Notes: generated by a model from the letters alone, not told the origin. A stretch of DNA of 64,000 nucleotides from Lachnospiraceae bacterium XBB1006 (GCA_900115795.1 FOXT01000004.1:186001-250000), one strand, 5' to 3'. Counted from the first letter of the stretch, positions 52,871 to 62,422 are shown. Numbers and translations are program-made.

Positions 52871-53845
52871 CTATCGATTTTCTTTTGCAATTTTATCAAT
52901 CAGCGGATCAAATTGTTCTAGTACATTTGTCATGTCCTCAAACATATACCCTTTCTTGGTAATTTTATTCTTCAAATCTACTACATTATTGGCCACATCG
53001 TCAAAATACTCCTGTGATCCTTCAATGTGATTGGAAACCTGACGAATTTCATTATCGCAATTCTCCAATACATCTCCCATTTGCCTGCTTTCGTCACGTA
53101 CACTATCTGCCACAACACGGATATTATCAATAATCTCCTCCGTCTCTAAAATATTCTTGTGAGACGTTTCGATTGCTGCTTTTGTGTCCTCCAAAGAATC
53201 AACCAAACGCGTATTATTATCTCCAAGTTCCTGCATACTGTCGCCAATTTTAATTACCAAATCTTTAATTTCCTGAGACAATTTATTAACTTCGGTTGCA
53301 ACAACGGCAAAACCACGTCCTGCTTCACCAGCTCGTGCAGCCTCTATCGATGCATTTAACGCTAATAAATTTGTTTGATTAGCAAAGTTGTTTATCTGAT
53401 TCACCTTTTCCTGGATATCATCAAAACTTTGTTGGAACTCTGCAAATACCTGCTGCATAACATCAATGGTTTTAGATACCGAATCCGAACTTTCGTCTAC
53501 TTTCTTCATTCCTGCATTGGAATTGTCTGCCGTAGTCATTAAATCATTAATAATATTATCAAAGTGGTCTGTCACAGTACGGATCGTCTGAAATTCATCC
53601 TGAAAACTATTTATACTATCAATAATATTCGTATATCGCTCTTGAACAAGTCCAAAGGAAGCATCAATAGTTTCCAAACCACTAATTGTAACCCCTTCCT
53701 CTTGCTGAAGTTTCTGTTGTTGCTCTCTTGCAAACCTTCCTGCCTCTCGAAGTGGGGCTAGTTGACTTTCCAGGTTTTGTTTTTTCACAGCAGTTGACTG
53801 GATATTCTTTACTGCCTCTTCCTCGTAATTTTTCTTCTTAAACAT
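52871..53845 (-). CDS. Soluble methyl-accepting chemotaxis-type receptor without sensor or membrane part
   Basis: A 324-residue protein with no membrane segment or recognisable sensor domain. It is a long coiled coil (about residues 15-320) carrying an MCP signalling domain, with the hairpin tip [20 protein letters not shown] and [18 protein letters not shown] (about residues 165-205), where CheA and CheW dock. The start is the ATG at 53845 after GGAGG; the frame is open 8 codons further back. It starts 16 bp after the FIST gene stop. Since FIST is usually the sensor of chemoreceptors or kinases, this protein may receive its signal from the separate FIST protein. That is inference from order. 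Confidence 0.85.
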   Translation of the reverse strand: MFKKKNYEEEAVKNIQSTAVKKQNLESQLAPLREAGRFAREQQQKLQQEEGVTISGLETIDASFGLVQERYTNIIDSINSFQDEFQTIRTVTDHFDNIINDLMTTADNSNAGMKKVDESSDSVSKTIDVMQQVFAEFQQSFDDIQEKVNQINNFANQTNLLALNASIEAARAGEAGRGFAVVATEVNKLSQEIKDLVIKIGDSMQELGDNNTRLVDSLEDTKAAIETSHKNILETEEIIDNIRVVADSVRDESRQMGDVLENCDNEIRQVSNHIEGSQEYFDDVANNVVDLKNKITKKGYMFEDMTNVLEQFDPLIDKIAKENR

Positions 53846-53861
53846 GTGATTCCTCCGACTT

Positions 53862-54956
53862 TTATTCAAATACTACGCAAACCATTGTCTGGTTTACGTG
53901 CTGCTTTCGATACTGTTCTCCACCGCCAACTACACCAACATGCGTGCCAAGTTTCCCCATGTTGTCTAGAAGCGTTGGAAGGTATTTCTCCTTTTCAAAA
54001 AATAAATGTCGATAAATACAGTTAATGGTAAAGACAAGAGAAACACTCTTATTTTCTGCTTTTATCCGCTTGCAGGTTTCGTCATTTATACTTGCATAGT
54101 CCTGCAATTCCAAGAAACAAATGGTGTCATTTTCGCAAACGCGCTTATAGCTGCGCATACTTCCATTCGCGCCCACTTCATATTGCGAAATAATGTAAAC
54201 ATCGTCACCTACGATACGCCCCAACGGATTTTTGAAGACATTATCAACAATCTGATTTTTTGAAATTCCAAGCTCATTTGCATAAACCTCTGCCGCTGGT
54301 CGATTATCTAGCATAATGAGATCCTTTGTTTTTAAATCCACTTTTGTCGCCACATGCATCGTCGCCTGTTCCGGTATTTCATAAATTCGTTCCGTATAAG
54401 TTCGAATTTTACCAGTTGTACTCTTTATAAGCAACCAGCAACACGCATCCTCATATAATTCGCCGTCAACGCAAACACATGGTTTTTGCCCCGCCGGTGT
54501 TCCAAACACACTACCTCCAGCAATCGCCACATCGTCCTTCAACAACTCAACATTCATCGTTGAAACCAATCTCTCTTCGTCATTTGTGCAATATTCAAGA
54601 CAAACTGCACTGTCTCCTTTCGCGCCAAGTTCCGAAACTGCTTTTTTCAAAGGCATAATATCGTGAAGTGGTGCAGTAGATAAATTACAAATCACACCGC
54701 TTTTAATCTTACAACCTCCAACAAAAGCAACGATCACAAGAACCTTGTCGCTTGCCTCCTTGCCAAAATACGTTGTTGCACCCGTTCCAATCAACGGAAC
54801 ATTCGGGTACTTTTCATGTAGCAACGTTGCTACCTCTTTCAACATGCCAAAAGGACTTTGAAATAAAATACCCTCCGCATGGTTAATTTTTTCAGTCGCT
54901 TCTTTAACCGCATCGAGCGCCTCATTTTTTTTGGAATAACCAACGGTCACCTGCAC
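53862..54956 (-). CDS. FIST-domain signal sensor protein
   Basis: A 364-residue protein with the FIST architecture: FIST_N (about residues 1-200, with [20 protein letters not shown]) and FIST_C (about 215-350, with [19 protein letters not shown] and [12 protein letters not shown]). FIST domains are thought to bind small ligands such as amino acids and are usually fused to MCP or kinase modules; here none is fused. The start is a GTG (54956) after GGGGAG. It is the middle gene of a three-gene operon with an SCP2-like protein upstream (26 bp gap) and a soluble MCP downstream (16 bp gap). Confidence 0.85.
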   Translation of the reverse strand: MQVTVGYSKKNEALDAVKEATEKINHAEGILFQSPFGMLKEVATLLHEKYPNVPLIGTGATTYFGKEASDKVLVIVAFVGGCKIKSGVICNLSTAPLHDIMPLKKAVSELGAKGDSAVCLEYCTNDEERLVSTMNVELLKDDVAIAGGSVFGTPAGQKPCVCVDGELYEDACCWLLIKSTTGKIRTYTERIYEIPEQATMHVATKVDLKTKDLIMLDNRPAAEVYANELGISKNQIVDNVFKNPLGRIVGDDVYIISQYEVGANGSMRSYKRVCENDTICFLELQDYASINDETCKRIKAENKSVSLVFTINCIYRHLFFEKEKYLPTLLDNMGKLGTHVGVVGGGEQYRKQHVNQTMVCVVFE

Positions 54957-54982
54957 TATAAGCTCCCCTTTCTTCAGATTAT

Positions 54983-55396
54983 TTATTTTGCAGCAACAGC
55001 CTGTTTTTTCGCTGTTGTCTTCTTCTTTGTTGTAGTTTTCTTTGCTGTAGTCTTCTTCGTCGTTTTCTTTTGCATCGGTTTCAACGATTCATATACAGCA
55101 ATTGCCTGATCCAAATCACCCCAAACTCCAAGTTTATCGTTCTTATATGCATCCAGTAATTTGGTTTTACCGCTCGCCATATCTAAACTGGTTTGGTAAT
55201 CTGTCGTAAAAATTACGTTTCGATCATAATACTCATAAGGCTGCACATCAATTTTTCCAGCTTCAAATTCCACATAAAATGCACCTTCTGCTTCCCCTTC
55301 AATGTTAAACTGAATTGCAAAATGCTGCTCAACCGCCGAAGCATCAATCTTCTGATATTCGTTTTTCAACTCTTTTACCAATTCTCGATATGTCAT
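54983..55396 (-). CDS. SCP2-like domain with histone-H1-like Lys/Thr/Ala tail
   Basis: A 137-residue protein. Residues about 1-105 follow the SCP2 sterol-carrier fold: EGEAEGAFYVEFEAGKIDVQ, NVIFTTDYQTSLDMASGK and DAYKNDKLGVWGDLDQA. The last 30 residues are almost only Lys, Thr and Ala (KKTTKKTTAKKTTTKKKTT), like the tails of bacterial histone H1-like proteins. The start is the ATG at 55396 after GGAGGAG; the upstream in-frame extension is unsupported. Such a tail usually binds nucleic acid or acidic surfaces. It leads the operon with FIST and a soluble MCP. A lipid or hydrophobic-ligand carrier feeding FIST is an attractive but unproven idea. Confidence 0.78.
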   Translation of the reverse strand: MTYRELVKELKNEYQKIDASAVEQHFAIQFNIEGEAEGAFYVEFEAGKIDVQPYEYYDRNVIFTTDYQTSLDMASGKTKLLDAYKNDKLGVWGDLDQAIAVYESLKPMQKKTTKKTTAKKTTTKKKTTAKKQAVAAK

Positions 55397-55502
55397 TATT
55401 TGACTCCTCCATTCACGTAACATTTCGTTTGGTTAACGGGACACAACGCCCTTTATCATAATATCAAACAAATGTGTCTATATTGTATTCTCATTTTCCG
55501 CA

Positions 55503-56489
55503 TTATTTTTTGAAATATTTGTCAATTCCGGCAACCAGTCCTTTTACTATTTCTTTTTGTCCGTCTTCCGACGTCAAATATTGATCTTCTGCGACATTCG
55601 TCATGAATCCAAGCTCAATCAACGTTACAGGAATCGTGCTAAAATTCGTTCCCGTCAAATCATCACGGTAGCTGATACCACGATTTCTACGCTGTGTGCT
55701 CTGACAATACTTTTGCAGTATTGACTCTGACAATTTTTTACATTCTCGATAAAGTCCTCCAATATATGGATTTGATGCTGTGGAACATTGCATACTCGCA
55801 CCATTTACAGAAGAATTATTGATACCGTCCGCATGTAGCCGCAAAGCAATGTCACATTTTTTGTTAAGCAGTTTCGCTCTCTTGGCATTTGAAATATCCA
55901 CATTTTGTTTTGTTCGTGTCATTACAACTCCATAACCCTTATCTTCCAATGCGTCCCTCAGTTTTAAAGCAATTTCCAACATCACTGCTGACTCCGTTTT
56001 TCCGCTGGAAACGCCCCGGGTTCCACCAGTAACTTTTGCTTTTCGAACAGAAGCCCCCGGTCCGTTTGGTTCTAGCCCGTTATTTGCTCTTTGTTGGTGC
56101 CCAGGATCAATACCAATCACTTTTTTGGGAATTACACGCAAAACCACCTTTACCGTTTCTTTTTTCACCGTGGCCGATATGGTCGTTTTTCCTATGCGCA
56201 AAGCCTTAACTTTTCCATTTCTTGTAACCAGCGCAATTCTTGGATTATTCGTCTTCCAGATTACTCCTTTTTTATTTACACGAAATTGTTTTGTTTTTCC
56301 TGCCTTCAATTGCTTACAGGCATTCACAAATTTAAGTTTTTTCACCTGCTTAGGCAATGCATCCGCCGAAGCACTCTTTGCTATCTTCTGCGTTATTTCC
56401 TGTTTCCCAACTGTGGCAGATAACGTGATGCTTCCTACAATCATGCATCCACACACTAACAATGTAAATATCATTCGTTTCTTTCTCAT
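55503..56489 (-). CDS. N-acetylmuramoyl-L-alanine amidase (Amidase_3) with Big-2-like domain
   Basis: A 328-residue exported amidase. Signal peptide (about residues 1-27), a bacterial Ig-like Big-2 region (about 50-120, GVIWKTNNPRIALVTRNGKV), then the Amidase_3 catalytic domain. Zinc ligands are seen in IGIDPGHQ (His), TESAVMLEIA (Glu) and IALRLHADG (His), and the catalytic Glu in VTLIELGFMTN. It cuts the amide between muramic acid and the stem peptide. Two-thirds of the sequence is catalytic and complete. It ends 81 bp before the SCP2 operon start; the region between looks like promoter sequence, but no hexamer pair is convincing. Confidence 0.92.
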   Translation of the reverse strand: MRKKRMIFTLLVCGCMIVGSITLSATVGKQEITQKIAKSASADALPKQVKKLKFVNACKQLKAGKTKQFRVNKKGVIWKTNNPRIALVTRNGKVKALRIGKTTISATVKKETVKVVLRVIPKKVIGIDPGHQQRANNGLEPNGPGASVRKAKVTGGTRGVSSGKTESAVMLEIALKLRDALEDKGYGVVMTRTKQNVDISNAKRAKLLNKKCDIALRLHADGINNSSVNGASMQCSTASNPYIGGLYRECKKLSESILQKYCQSTQRRNRGISYRDDLTGTNFSTIPVTLIELGFMTNVAEDQYLTSEDGQKEIVKGLVAGIDKYFKK

Positions 56490-56544
56490 CTTTTCATCAT
56501 CTCCTACTTTCCACTATACTATGAAACATCTCCTTTTAGAAGTC

Positions 56545-56573
56545 TTGACAGTTTTCTCTTCCCGTAGTAGTAT
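56545..56573 (+). promoter_or_regulatory. Sigma-A promoter of the two-TM protein gene
   Basis: -35 TTGACA (56545-56550, perfect), 17-bp spacer, -10 TAGTAT (56568-56573); start codon 34 bp downstream. Confidence 0.75.
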
Positions 56574-56607
56574 CGAATAATACGACAAAAAGGAGTTTAA
56601 CAACAAT

Positions 56608-57192
56608 ATGGACAAAAAAATTGTTTATACCGGCAGACAAAACAACCCCGATGGTGCGCCAAATCGAATTTTATCCTATGTAATTTGCTTTTTCGTTGTA
56701 GTTATTACAATCCTTGCAACAATTCTTCTATGGATTTGGCACATGCTTACAGCACGATTCTACCTAATGACAACAGCAATTAACCTCATCACCCTTGGTT
56801 TTATGATTTATACACGTTACTTTTCAGGTGAAGCAAGTGATTACGAGGCTTATGATGTAACAACCTCCTGGAATATTACGCAAAGTAAACTAATTATTGA
56901 AGAATTTTTTGGTCCGCAAGGTCGTTTAACAAGTTACCGTTTTGGTGATGTTGTTATTTCAGATAAAGAAAACCGTCACGTTCGGTATCAATTCGAGCGC
57001 ACATGGATACATCGAATAATTTGGGATTACGAAATTCATGCCATCATTCTTGCATGGAATGATCATCCGGAATCGGCAGCCGATGCCTATGCCCTATTCT
57101 TTGTCAACGAGGAGGTAGAATCCGAACTTATCAATGCGCTTTCTTCCATCCAAAAAGTCGAAAAAGACTGTAGGGGTGATTTTTTAAAGTAG
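56608..57192 (+). CDS. Two-transmembrane protein, unknown function
   Basis: A 194-residue protein with two membrane segments (about residues 23-46 and 50-72) and a C-terminal cytosolic beta-rich domain (about 80-190, with DYEAYDVTTSWNITQSKLII and RLTSYRFGDVVISDKENRHV). The layout (two TM then a PH-like beta barrel) resembles other uncharacterised PH-like membrane proteins, but I do not recognise the family. Ribosome site AAGGAG, though its spacing to the ATG is long. It is monocistronic with a perfect -35 promoter. The neighbouring amidase and GIY-YIG/PMM genes are on the other strand. Confidence 0.7.
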   Translation: MDKKIVYTGRQNNPDGAPNRILSYVICFFVVVITILATILLWIWHMLTARFYLMTTAINLITLGFMIYTRYFSGEASDYEAYDVTTSWNITQSKLIIEEFFGPQGRLTSYRFGDVVISDKENRHVRYQFERTWIHRIIWDYEIHAIILAWNDHPESAADAYALFFVNEEVESELINALSSIQKVEKDCRGDFLK

Positions 57193-57280
57193 CATTTACT
57201 TCTTGAGATAATCAGCTCGAATATTGTTTTTACGTTTTTTGCCCCTTATTTTATTTTTGCAGTTTTTCTTGCACGGAGAC

Positions 57281-57345
57281 AAAAAGCGACGACTTTTCCT
57301 GCAATTTCTCTTTCCAATCACTGCATAAAAAGCTCGTCGCTTTTT
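57281..57345. terminator. Large bidirectional terminator hairpin
   Basis: AAAAAGCGACGA (57281-57292) pairs with TCGTCGCTTTTT (57334-57345), extended inward by CTTTT/AAAAG with a one-base bulge. It ends both the two-TM protein gene and the GIY-YIG/PMM gene. Confidence 0.75.
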
Positions 57346-57348
57346 TAT

Positions 57349-59121
57349 TTATTCCAAATTATACTTTAGCAAGAAGTCCTTTATTTTAGTCATCATTATA
57401 CCCACGCCATTCTTTTCTTTGGTCTCAACATTTAATGGGAGTATCGGATCGTGTAAGGACATACGAAGTAACATCCAACCATGTAACGTTGCATCTTGAT
57501 ACACAACACGTACCCCTTCGTAATTGTTTTTCGCAATTTCAAACCCTTCCTGGTTTTTACAATACTCTTTAAACTGTTCAAGCACATCCTTGGCATAAGT
57601 CTGAAAATCCTTCGCCTTCACCTTCAATCGGAACTCCGCCTCATCCTGAGGATAATTCAATTCTGAAATAAGTGTTTCCATTCCAATACCCTTTCTATGG
57701 CATTTTGCAAGCTCAATAATAATCTTTACGCACAAGTATGCACCGTCATCAAGAAAATAATTTTCCTTCAAAGCGCCATGTCCAGAAGTTTCCATTGCCA
57801 GATGTGTTTCAATTCCCTCTTTGTTTAAGCGAATTGCCTCATTGATAACGTTCTTATATCCTCGTTTGAATCGATGGTGTTTCATATTTAATGACGTTGT
57901 AAGAAAATCGGTTAATTCGTCCGAAGTAACCGAATCCGTTACAATGGTTGTGTTTGGGTGCTCTTTTTTCACGATTGCGGCCATCATCGCAATATATGCA
58001 TTTCTACTCACCGGTGTCCCATCTGCTAAAACAACCGCCGAACGATCCACGTCCGTGTCAAAAATAATGCCTAAATCCGCCTTATGTTTTCGCGTTGCAT
58101 TTTGAATTGCCTGCATTGCCTCTTTCGTCTCCGGATTCGGAACATGATTTGGGAACCTTCCATCCGGATTCAAAAACTGACTTCCGGAAACATTTGCCCC
58201 AAGTGGCTCTAGTACCCTTTCTGCAAAAAAACCACCTGCACCGTTTCCTGCATCCACAACAATATGTAACCCTTCAAGAGGTTTGTCATAGCATGTACTC
58301 TGGACACCTTGTTTTATAATGTTCTTTAAATACTCACAATAACGCTCCAATAAATCGAACTCTTCAACCGATTCTGTAGAAAAAGCAATCACGCCTCCAA
58401 CTTCATCATCCAACTTATACGCACGTTCAAGTACCTCCGTAATCTGTTGTTTTTCATACCCTCCCTTATTGGTAAAAAATTTAAACCCATTTCTATTAAA
58501 AGGTAAATGGCTTGCTGTCATCATAATTGCACCATCAAACAGCAAATCATCAAAAACGGTTGCCATAAAAAGCGAAGGCGTCGACGCCAAATGACAATCC
58601 GTAACCTTTACTCCTACAGACTTTAGTCCACTAATCGCAGCAAGCTTTAACGATTCCGACGACAATCTTGAATCATGTCCAATCGCAATACGTACCTCTT
58701 CGATTGCCTTGTTTTTCTCCATCGCGACCTGCATGGCAAATGCCTTGCAGATAAAATATGCCGCTCGTTGTGTTAAGGTTACTGTTTCTTCGGCAATACC
58801 TTCCATTGCGACTCCCCGAATATCGCTACCATTTTGCAATTTTCGATAATCTTCTATTCTCATAATCTTCTGAACACCCACCCTTTCATTTATTAATTCT
58901 AGTTTTTCTTTTCTACTCAATTGCTTAATGTGCCACTCTCTGCTCATTGCTTCTTCTTTCGTATTAAACGTCTCAAAGTACAGAAGCTTTACCGGTCTAC
59001 GAGATTTTGTATATTTTGCACCTTTCCCTTCGTTATGCGTATGAATTCGCTTTTGCAAATCGTTGGTCCATCCGGTGTATAAGGAACCGTCTGCGCATTG
59101 TAAAATGTAGATATAATTCAT
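57349..59121 (-). CDS. GIY-YIG nuclease (UPF0213) fused in frame to phosphomannomutase
   Basis: A 590-residue frame. Residues 1-80 are a UPF0213 GIY-YIG domain ([39 protein letters not shown]) with conserved Arg25 and a Glu in [11 protein letters not shown]. Residue 87 onward ([17 protein letters not shown]) is a normal phosphoglucomutase/phosphomannomutase start, and the catalytic domain follows: phosphoserine loop [15 protein letters not shown] (Ser204) and metal loop DTDVDRSA (355-362). The two parts are usually separate genes. No stop lies between them, and no strong ribosome site precedes the ATG at 58863, though GGGTGGG about 17 nt upstream is possible. So either a true fusion protein or two products from one frame. 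It overlaps the nuclease gene by 4 bp. Confidence 0.82.
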   Translation of the reverse strand: MNYIYILQCADGSLYTGWTNDLQKRIHTHNEGKGAKYTKSRRPVKLLYFETFNTKEEAMSREWHIKQLSRKEKLELINERVGVQKIMRIEDYRKLQNGSDIRGVAMEGIAEETVTLTQRAAYFICKAFAMQVAMEKNKAIEEVRIAIGHDSRLSSESLKLAAISGLKSVGVKVTDCHLASTPSLFMATVFDDLLFDGAIMMTASHLPFNRNGFKFFTNKGGYEKQQITEVLERAYKLDDEVGGVIAFSTESVEEFDLLERYCEYLKNIIKQGVQSTCYDKPLEGLHIVVDAGNGAGGFFAERVLEPLGANVSGSQFLNPDGRFPNHVPNPETKEAMQAIQNATRKHKADLGIIFDTDVDRSAVVLADGTPVSRNAYIAMMAAIVKKEHPNTTIVTDSVTSDELTDFLTTSLNMKHHRFKRGYKNVINEAIRLNKEGIETHLAMETSGHGALKENYFLDDGAYLCVKIIIELAKCHRKGIGMETLISELNYPQDEAEFRLKVKAKDFQTYAKDVLEQFKEYCKNQEGFEIAKNNYEGVRVVYQDATLHGWMLLRMSLHDPILPLNVETKEKNGVGIMMTKIKDFLLKYNLE

Positions 59122-60101
59122 TGCTTATCCACCACATTTACGCGTATTTTCTTTGTAATCATCTTCTTTTTATAATTCTTGTCCCCTTTCGCCGTAATTT
59201 TGACTTTCATAGAATACGTTCCAACTGACGTATTCTTTTTAACCGAAACAACACCATCCTCTGTTATTCTAAGCTGGTTACTTCCAGTTATTTTCTCGCA
59301 TTGAAATGCCTTGGTTTCACAAGAAATTCCCATGGAGAAATAGGCTGCTTTTCTCTGCAGTTGCTGAGCAGAAACCGTAAATTTACTAGCTGCTATACAA
59401 ATCTTCTGAATTTGCTTGCCAACAGCCGTTACTATTCCGGTTTTATAGTCAATCTGCTTTCCGCGTGCAACATTAAATACAAATACATTATAACAAATCC
59501 CCTCTCCCCGGTCTTCTACTGACCATGCCTCCATTTGAACACCACGTGCAACTAGTTCCTTTCCTTTAAAATATGGGGTAACACGATACAGCACATGGTT
59601 CCCAGTTTCCTCTACGTAATCATCTACCATATTTTCAAATGGCAACATCCCCGACACGTTAAAACGCTGGGTGCCCGTTATCAAATTACGTTCATTTGCA
59701 TTTTCACCAGCAAGTTGAAATCCAATTAAGTGACATCGCTGCCATCCCATATTCTTCTGCCAACCGGATGGATGTACCTGATAAATGCTTCCTCTCGGCT
59801 CTGTTGGCATAATGTCCAGACAAATATTGGCATACGCCTTTCCACAACGTCCTAAATCGTCTAATTCAGAATAGTTTTCAAATGCATCCGTTCTTCGCTT
59901 CTGTTTACTACTAAAATTTGGAAGATTCTTATTTAAAATGGTATATATCTTCCCTTGATACTGTGGAATACCACCTTTTGCTTCCACATTGCTCCCCTGC
60001 GTCCCTTCATCGCGAACGGCTGTCGGAGAAACAAGCAATCCAATGACAGCAAGAAGTCCCATTACAAGAATTCCTGCTAACTGTTTCTTTACTCTCTTCA
60101 T
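59118..60101 (-). CDS. Secreted DNA/RNA non-specific endonuclease (NUC1/EndA-like)
   Basis: A 327-residue exported protein with an N-terminal signal (about residues 5-29). The catalytic beta-beta-alpha-metal domain is in the middle: [20 protein letters not shown] carries the general-base His (usual motif DRGH, here QRCH) and the metal-binding Asn in ENANERNL, followed by [10 protein letters not shown]. It resembles EndA-type nucleases that degrade DNA outside the cell or during uptake. The last 100 residues form an Ig/cadherin-like beta domain ([20 protein letters not shown]). The start is the ATG at 60101 after AGGTG. It overlaps the GIY-YIG/PMM gene by 4 bp, so the two are coupled. Confidence 0.85.
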   Translation of the reverse strand: MKRVKKQLAGILVMGLLAVIGLLVSPTAVRDEGTQGSNVEAKGGIPQYQGKIYTILNKNLPNFSSKQKRRTDAFENYSELDDLGRCGKAYANICLDIMPTEPRGSIYQVHPSGWQKNMGWQRCHLIGFQLAGENANERNLITGTQRFNVSGMLPFENMVDDYVEETGNHVLYRVTPYFKGKELVARGVQMEAWSVEDRGEGICYNVFVFNVARGKQIDYKTGIVTAVGKQIQKICIAASKFTVSAQQLQRKAAYFSMGISCETKAFQCEKITGSNQLRITEDGVVSVKKNTSVGTYSMKVKITAKGDKNYKKKMITKKIRVNVVDKQ

Positions 60102-60129
60102 AACAAGCACCTAGCACTTCCCTTCTAAA

Positions 60130-60645
60130 CTATCGTATCGTAACCGTTGCTCTTTGAAATCTTCCGCCACACCGGCCACATCGATACTGTCTATAGTTTC
60201 TCGTAAATTTACTCTCTCGTTTCCTACGAATTACCGCACCGCATACCTCACAAGTAAAAATATACTTCACCGGCCGGCTCTTCACTTCATAATTCTCGAC
60301 CCCTTTCTCCTCCCCTTTCGTTACTCGTTTAATATGATATCCGTAACGTGCATTTAATAATTCCGCATATTGCTTCCATTGTCCGGTATGCTTCATACAT
60401 CCCGGGCAAGTGTGCAATATCTCATGCAAGATTGTTTCTTTGCATGCCTCGTCCGTTATACGTGGATCCGTCAGCAGGCGTTTCGCAATCTCAATGTTAT
60501 AGGTTCCATCCGCATTTCTACGGCATTGCCCCCACCTGCTTAAGGCCCTCTCATTGACGCGCCAAGCTCTTATTTGTCCCGGCTTCAATCCTGCCGCCTC
60601 TAATTCTTCCATACAGTTCTTTATTAATCGTTCTAAATCTTTCAT
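60130..60645 (-). CDS. SprT-like zinc metallopeptidase with zinc ribbon
   Basis: A 171-residue SprT-type protein. The HExxH motif is in ILHEILHTC (His74, Glu75, His78), with a third ligand near His86 (KHTGQW), and the SRWGQC segment (36-41) is typical of the family. A C-terminal zinc ribbon has CEVCG (132-136) and CGRCGG (156-161). SprT proteins (bacterial relatives of SPRTN) are presumed proteases; in eukaryotes the family repairs DNA-protein crosslinks. Its neighbour is a nuclease, but no operon is certain: the gap to it is 28 bp on the same strand. Confidence 0.85.
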   Translation of the reverse strand: MKDLERLIKNCMEELEAAGLKPGQIRAWRVNERALSRWGQCRRNADGTYNIEIAKRLLTDPRITDEACKETILHEILHTCPGCMKHTGQWKQYAELLNARYGYHIKRVTKGEEKGVENYEVKSRPVKYIFTCEVCGAVIRRKRESKFTRNYRQYRCGRCGGRFQRATVTIR

Positions 60646-60689
60646 ATTACCATTATACCAAATGTTTGTTCGATAAGCAAGAACCCCTA

Positions 60690-61595
60690 TTAGGAATCTA
60701 AAATACGGGAAACCGCCACCTCATACTCAGCAATCGTTTTGCTTTTTCGAATTGCCTTATACTCTTTTGTAGCATCCGGAAAACTCGTAATCAAATGACT
60801 CCAAAGTTCTTTCATTTTGTGTAACGTTGGCGTTTCTCCGGACATCTCATTTCTATAATCCTGAAGCAATTGTTCATGAAAGCCACGCAAATCCCCTTCC
60901 TTTATTCCTTGTATCTCACAAGACAACATGGGATTACGCAATATTCCGCGCCCCAGCATGATTGTTTCTGTCTCTACACCTTCTGCATCTTCTACCGAAA
61001 AAATATCTCCATTATATATCATAGAGAAAGGTGCCTGAGACATTGCTTCATAAAAGCAGTGCGGTCTGACCGGTCCGGAATAGAAGTCCTGTAAAAGTCT
61101 CACATGCACAATCAATTCTGCCAGCGGAAACTTACAAAATAGCTGAAACAATGGCCACCATTCTTCTTCACGTTCTATCCCCAAGCGCGTTTTGATAGAC
61201 ACCGAAGCGGGACACGTATCATATATTTTGTCCAAAAATCGCTCAAGCATTGATAATTCTCCTAACATCCCCGCGCCTTTTTTCTTTGAAACTACGGTAG
61301 CAGAAGGACAGCCCAAATTCAAATTTATTTCTTTATATCCATAGTTCATCAACTCTTTTGCTGTATCCACAAATCTTTCTGCATCCTTGGTTAAAATTTG
61401 CGGCACAATCCTCATCCCTGGATTATCTTCCGGTAAAATGTCCTTTTTTTCCCGATTACTCATACACTGGTTCTTGTTCGGTGATATAAATGGAGTAAAA
61501 TATTTCTCAATCTCCTGATTAATATGCCTATGGTACGCTCGTCGAAAAATATGTCCGGTGACACCCTCCATTGGTGCGATATAAATCTTCTTCAT
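60690..61595 (-). CDS. tRNA-dihydrouridine synthase (Dus family)
   Basis: A 301-residue FMN enzyme that reduces uridine in the tRNA D-loop. It begins MKKIYIAPMEGVTGHIFRRA; the FMN-binding and catalytic Cys lie in INLNLGCPSATVVSKKKGAG (Cys in NLGCPS), and SIKTRLGI and VHVRLLQDFYSG are the other family blocks. The normal VHGRTxxQxY reads VHVRLLQDFY, a small deviation near the catalytic site. The start is the ATG at 61595, preceded by AGAGGA; the TTG one codon earlier is unlikely. Single gene; a hairpin terminator lies about 125 bp upstream on the far side. Confidence 0.9.
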   Translation of the reverse strand: MKKIYIAPMEGVTGHIFRRAYHRHINQEIEKYFTPFISPNKNQCMSNREKKDILPEDNPGMRIVPQILTKDAERFVDTAKELMNYGYKEINLNLGCPSATVVSKKKGAGMLGELSMLERFLDKIYDTCPASVSIKTRLGIEREEEWWPLFQLFCKFPLAELIVHVRLLQDFYSGPVRPHCFYEAMSQAPFSMIYNGDIFSVEDAEGVETETIMLGRGILRNPMLSCEIQGIKEGDLRGFHEQLLQDYRNEMSGETPTLHKMKELWSHLITSFPDATKEYKAIRKSKTIAEYEVAVSRILDS

Positions 61596-61720
61596 CAATA
61601 TGAATCCTCTTTTTTCTTACAAAATCCTACTTCCTTCATTCTACCACATCACTCTGTAAATTCATACCACATGGATTGATTTTCACAAATAGCATCTCTC
61701 AGGTGCCGGGAAAAATTTAA

Positions 61721-61755
61721 GGCTATCGAGCTTTTCAGATCTCGATAGCCTTTTT
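61721..61755. terminator. Terminator between the secreted protein and dihydrouridine synthase genes
   Basis: GGCTATCGAG (61721-61730) pairs with CTCGATAGCC (61741-61750), 10-nt loop. T-runs flank the plus-strand side (TTTTTC) and, more weakly, the minus side. It ends the minus-strand secreted protein gene. Confidence 0.7.
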
Positions 61756-61774
61756 CATCCTATATTCTTGCTTT

Positions 61775-62323
61775 CTAAAATGGCTTGTTATTTCTTTTTA
61801 TCACAAGTTTTGTAGCCACATAGCCATAATATGACCCTTTCTTTGGTTTCACATAAAGCTTTCCGGTTGCTAATTTTGTTTCGGTATTTTCCGCTTCATT
61901 CACCCATTTTACAGAAAAGGAGATTCGATATTTTCCACTCTTTAACTTCGTAATTTTTCCAAAGGAAAACTCTGGCCAAGCAGCGCCCCAATCGCCTACT
62001 AACACTTTCTCATCGGACTGAATTGTCTTTCCAAACAATTTCTTTGCATAATACGAAAGCTTTTTATGAGAGCCATCGTATTCGGCATACTTTGCAACCT
62101 TTTTTCTTGCTGCGCTTGATGAAAAAGAATAACTCTTTGTTTTATTTAACCACGTATTATCTGTACAAATTTCACCTGCAAAATTGACAAATTCCTTGGT
62201 TAACGACTTCATTTTTGTCTTTGAAGAGGCAGCTTGCACTTCCGTTCCATGCATCATCGGACAAAGCGTTAGTACCATTGCTACCACAAGAATACTTGCC
62301 ATCCATTTCATTCTTTTTCTCAT
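61775..62323 (-). CDS. Secreted protein of unknown function
   Basis: A 182-residue protein with a typical signal peptide: basic MRKRMKWM, hydrophobic ASILVVAMVLTLCPMM, and a probable cleavage near VQAAS (about residues 30-33). The mature part is small, basic and rich in Lys, Ser and Tyr (KMKSLTKEFVNFAG, KYAEYDGSHKKLSYYAKKLF, GKLYVKPKKGSYYGYVATKL). I recognise no domain; the pattern of aromatic beta strands suggests a wall- or polymer-binding fold. The ATG follows AGGAGGTATACAT. It has its own promoter region with direct repeats and a 5' hairpin (see separate entries). Confidence 0.7.
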   Translation of the reverse strand: MRKRMKWMASILVVAMVLTLCPMMHGTEVQAASSKTKMKSLTKEFVNFAGEICTDNTWLNKTKSYSFSSSAARKKVAKYAEYDGSHKKLSYYAKKLFGKTIQSDEKVLVGDWGAAWPEFSFGKITKLKSGKYRISFSVKWVNEAENTETKLATGKLYVKPKKGSYYGYVATKLVIKRNNKPF

Positions 62324-62371
62324 ATGTATACCTCCTATGTTTGTTTATTTTCATCCACTTGTATAACCGAT

Positions 62372-62418
62372 GAATGGCTTGGAGACGAAATGTGTAAAAT
62401 TCCAGCTCCAAGCCATTC
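62372..62418 (-). promoter_or_regulatory. 13-bp perfect hairpin at the 5' end of the secreted-protein mRNA
   Basis: GAATGGCTTGGAG (62372-62384) and its complement (62406-62418) enclose a 21-nt loop. The predicted transcription start (about 62416) lies at its outer edge, so the mRNA would begin with this stem. There is no T-run, so it is not a classic terminator. A 5' stem of this kind can protect mRNA from decay. Confidence 0.5.
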
Positions 62419-62422
62419 TTAA

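Noticed and set aside
56125-56580. 151-codon plus-strand frame overlapping the amidase gene
   Set aside because: Antisense to a clear Amidase_3 gene, with Phe-rich composition and no ribosome site.
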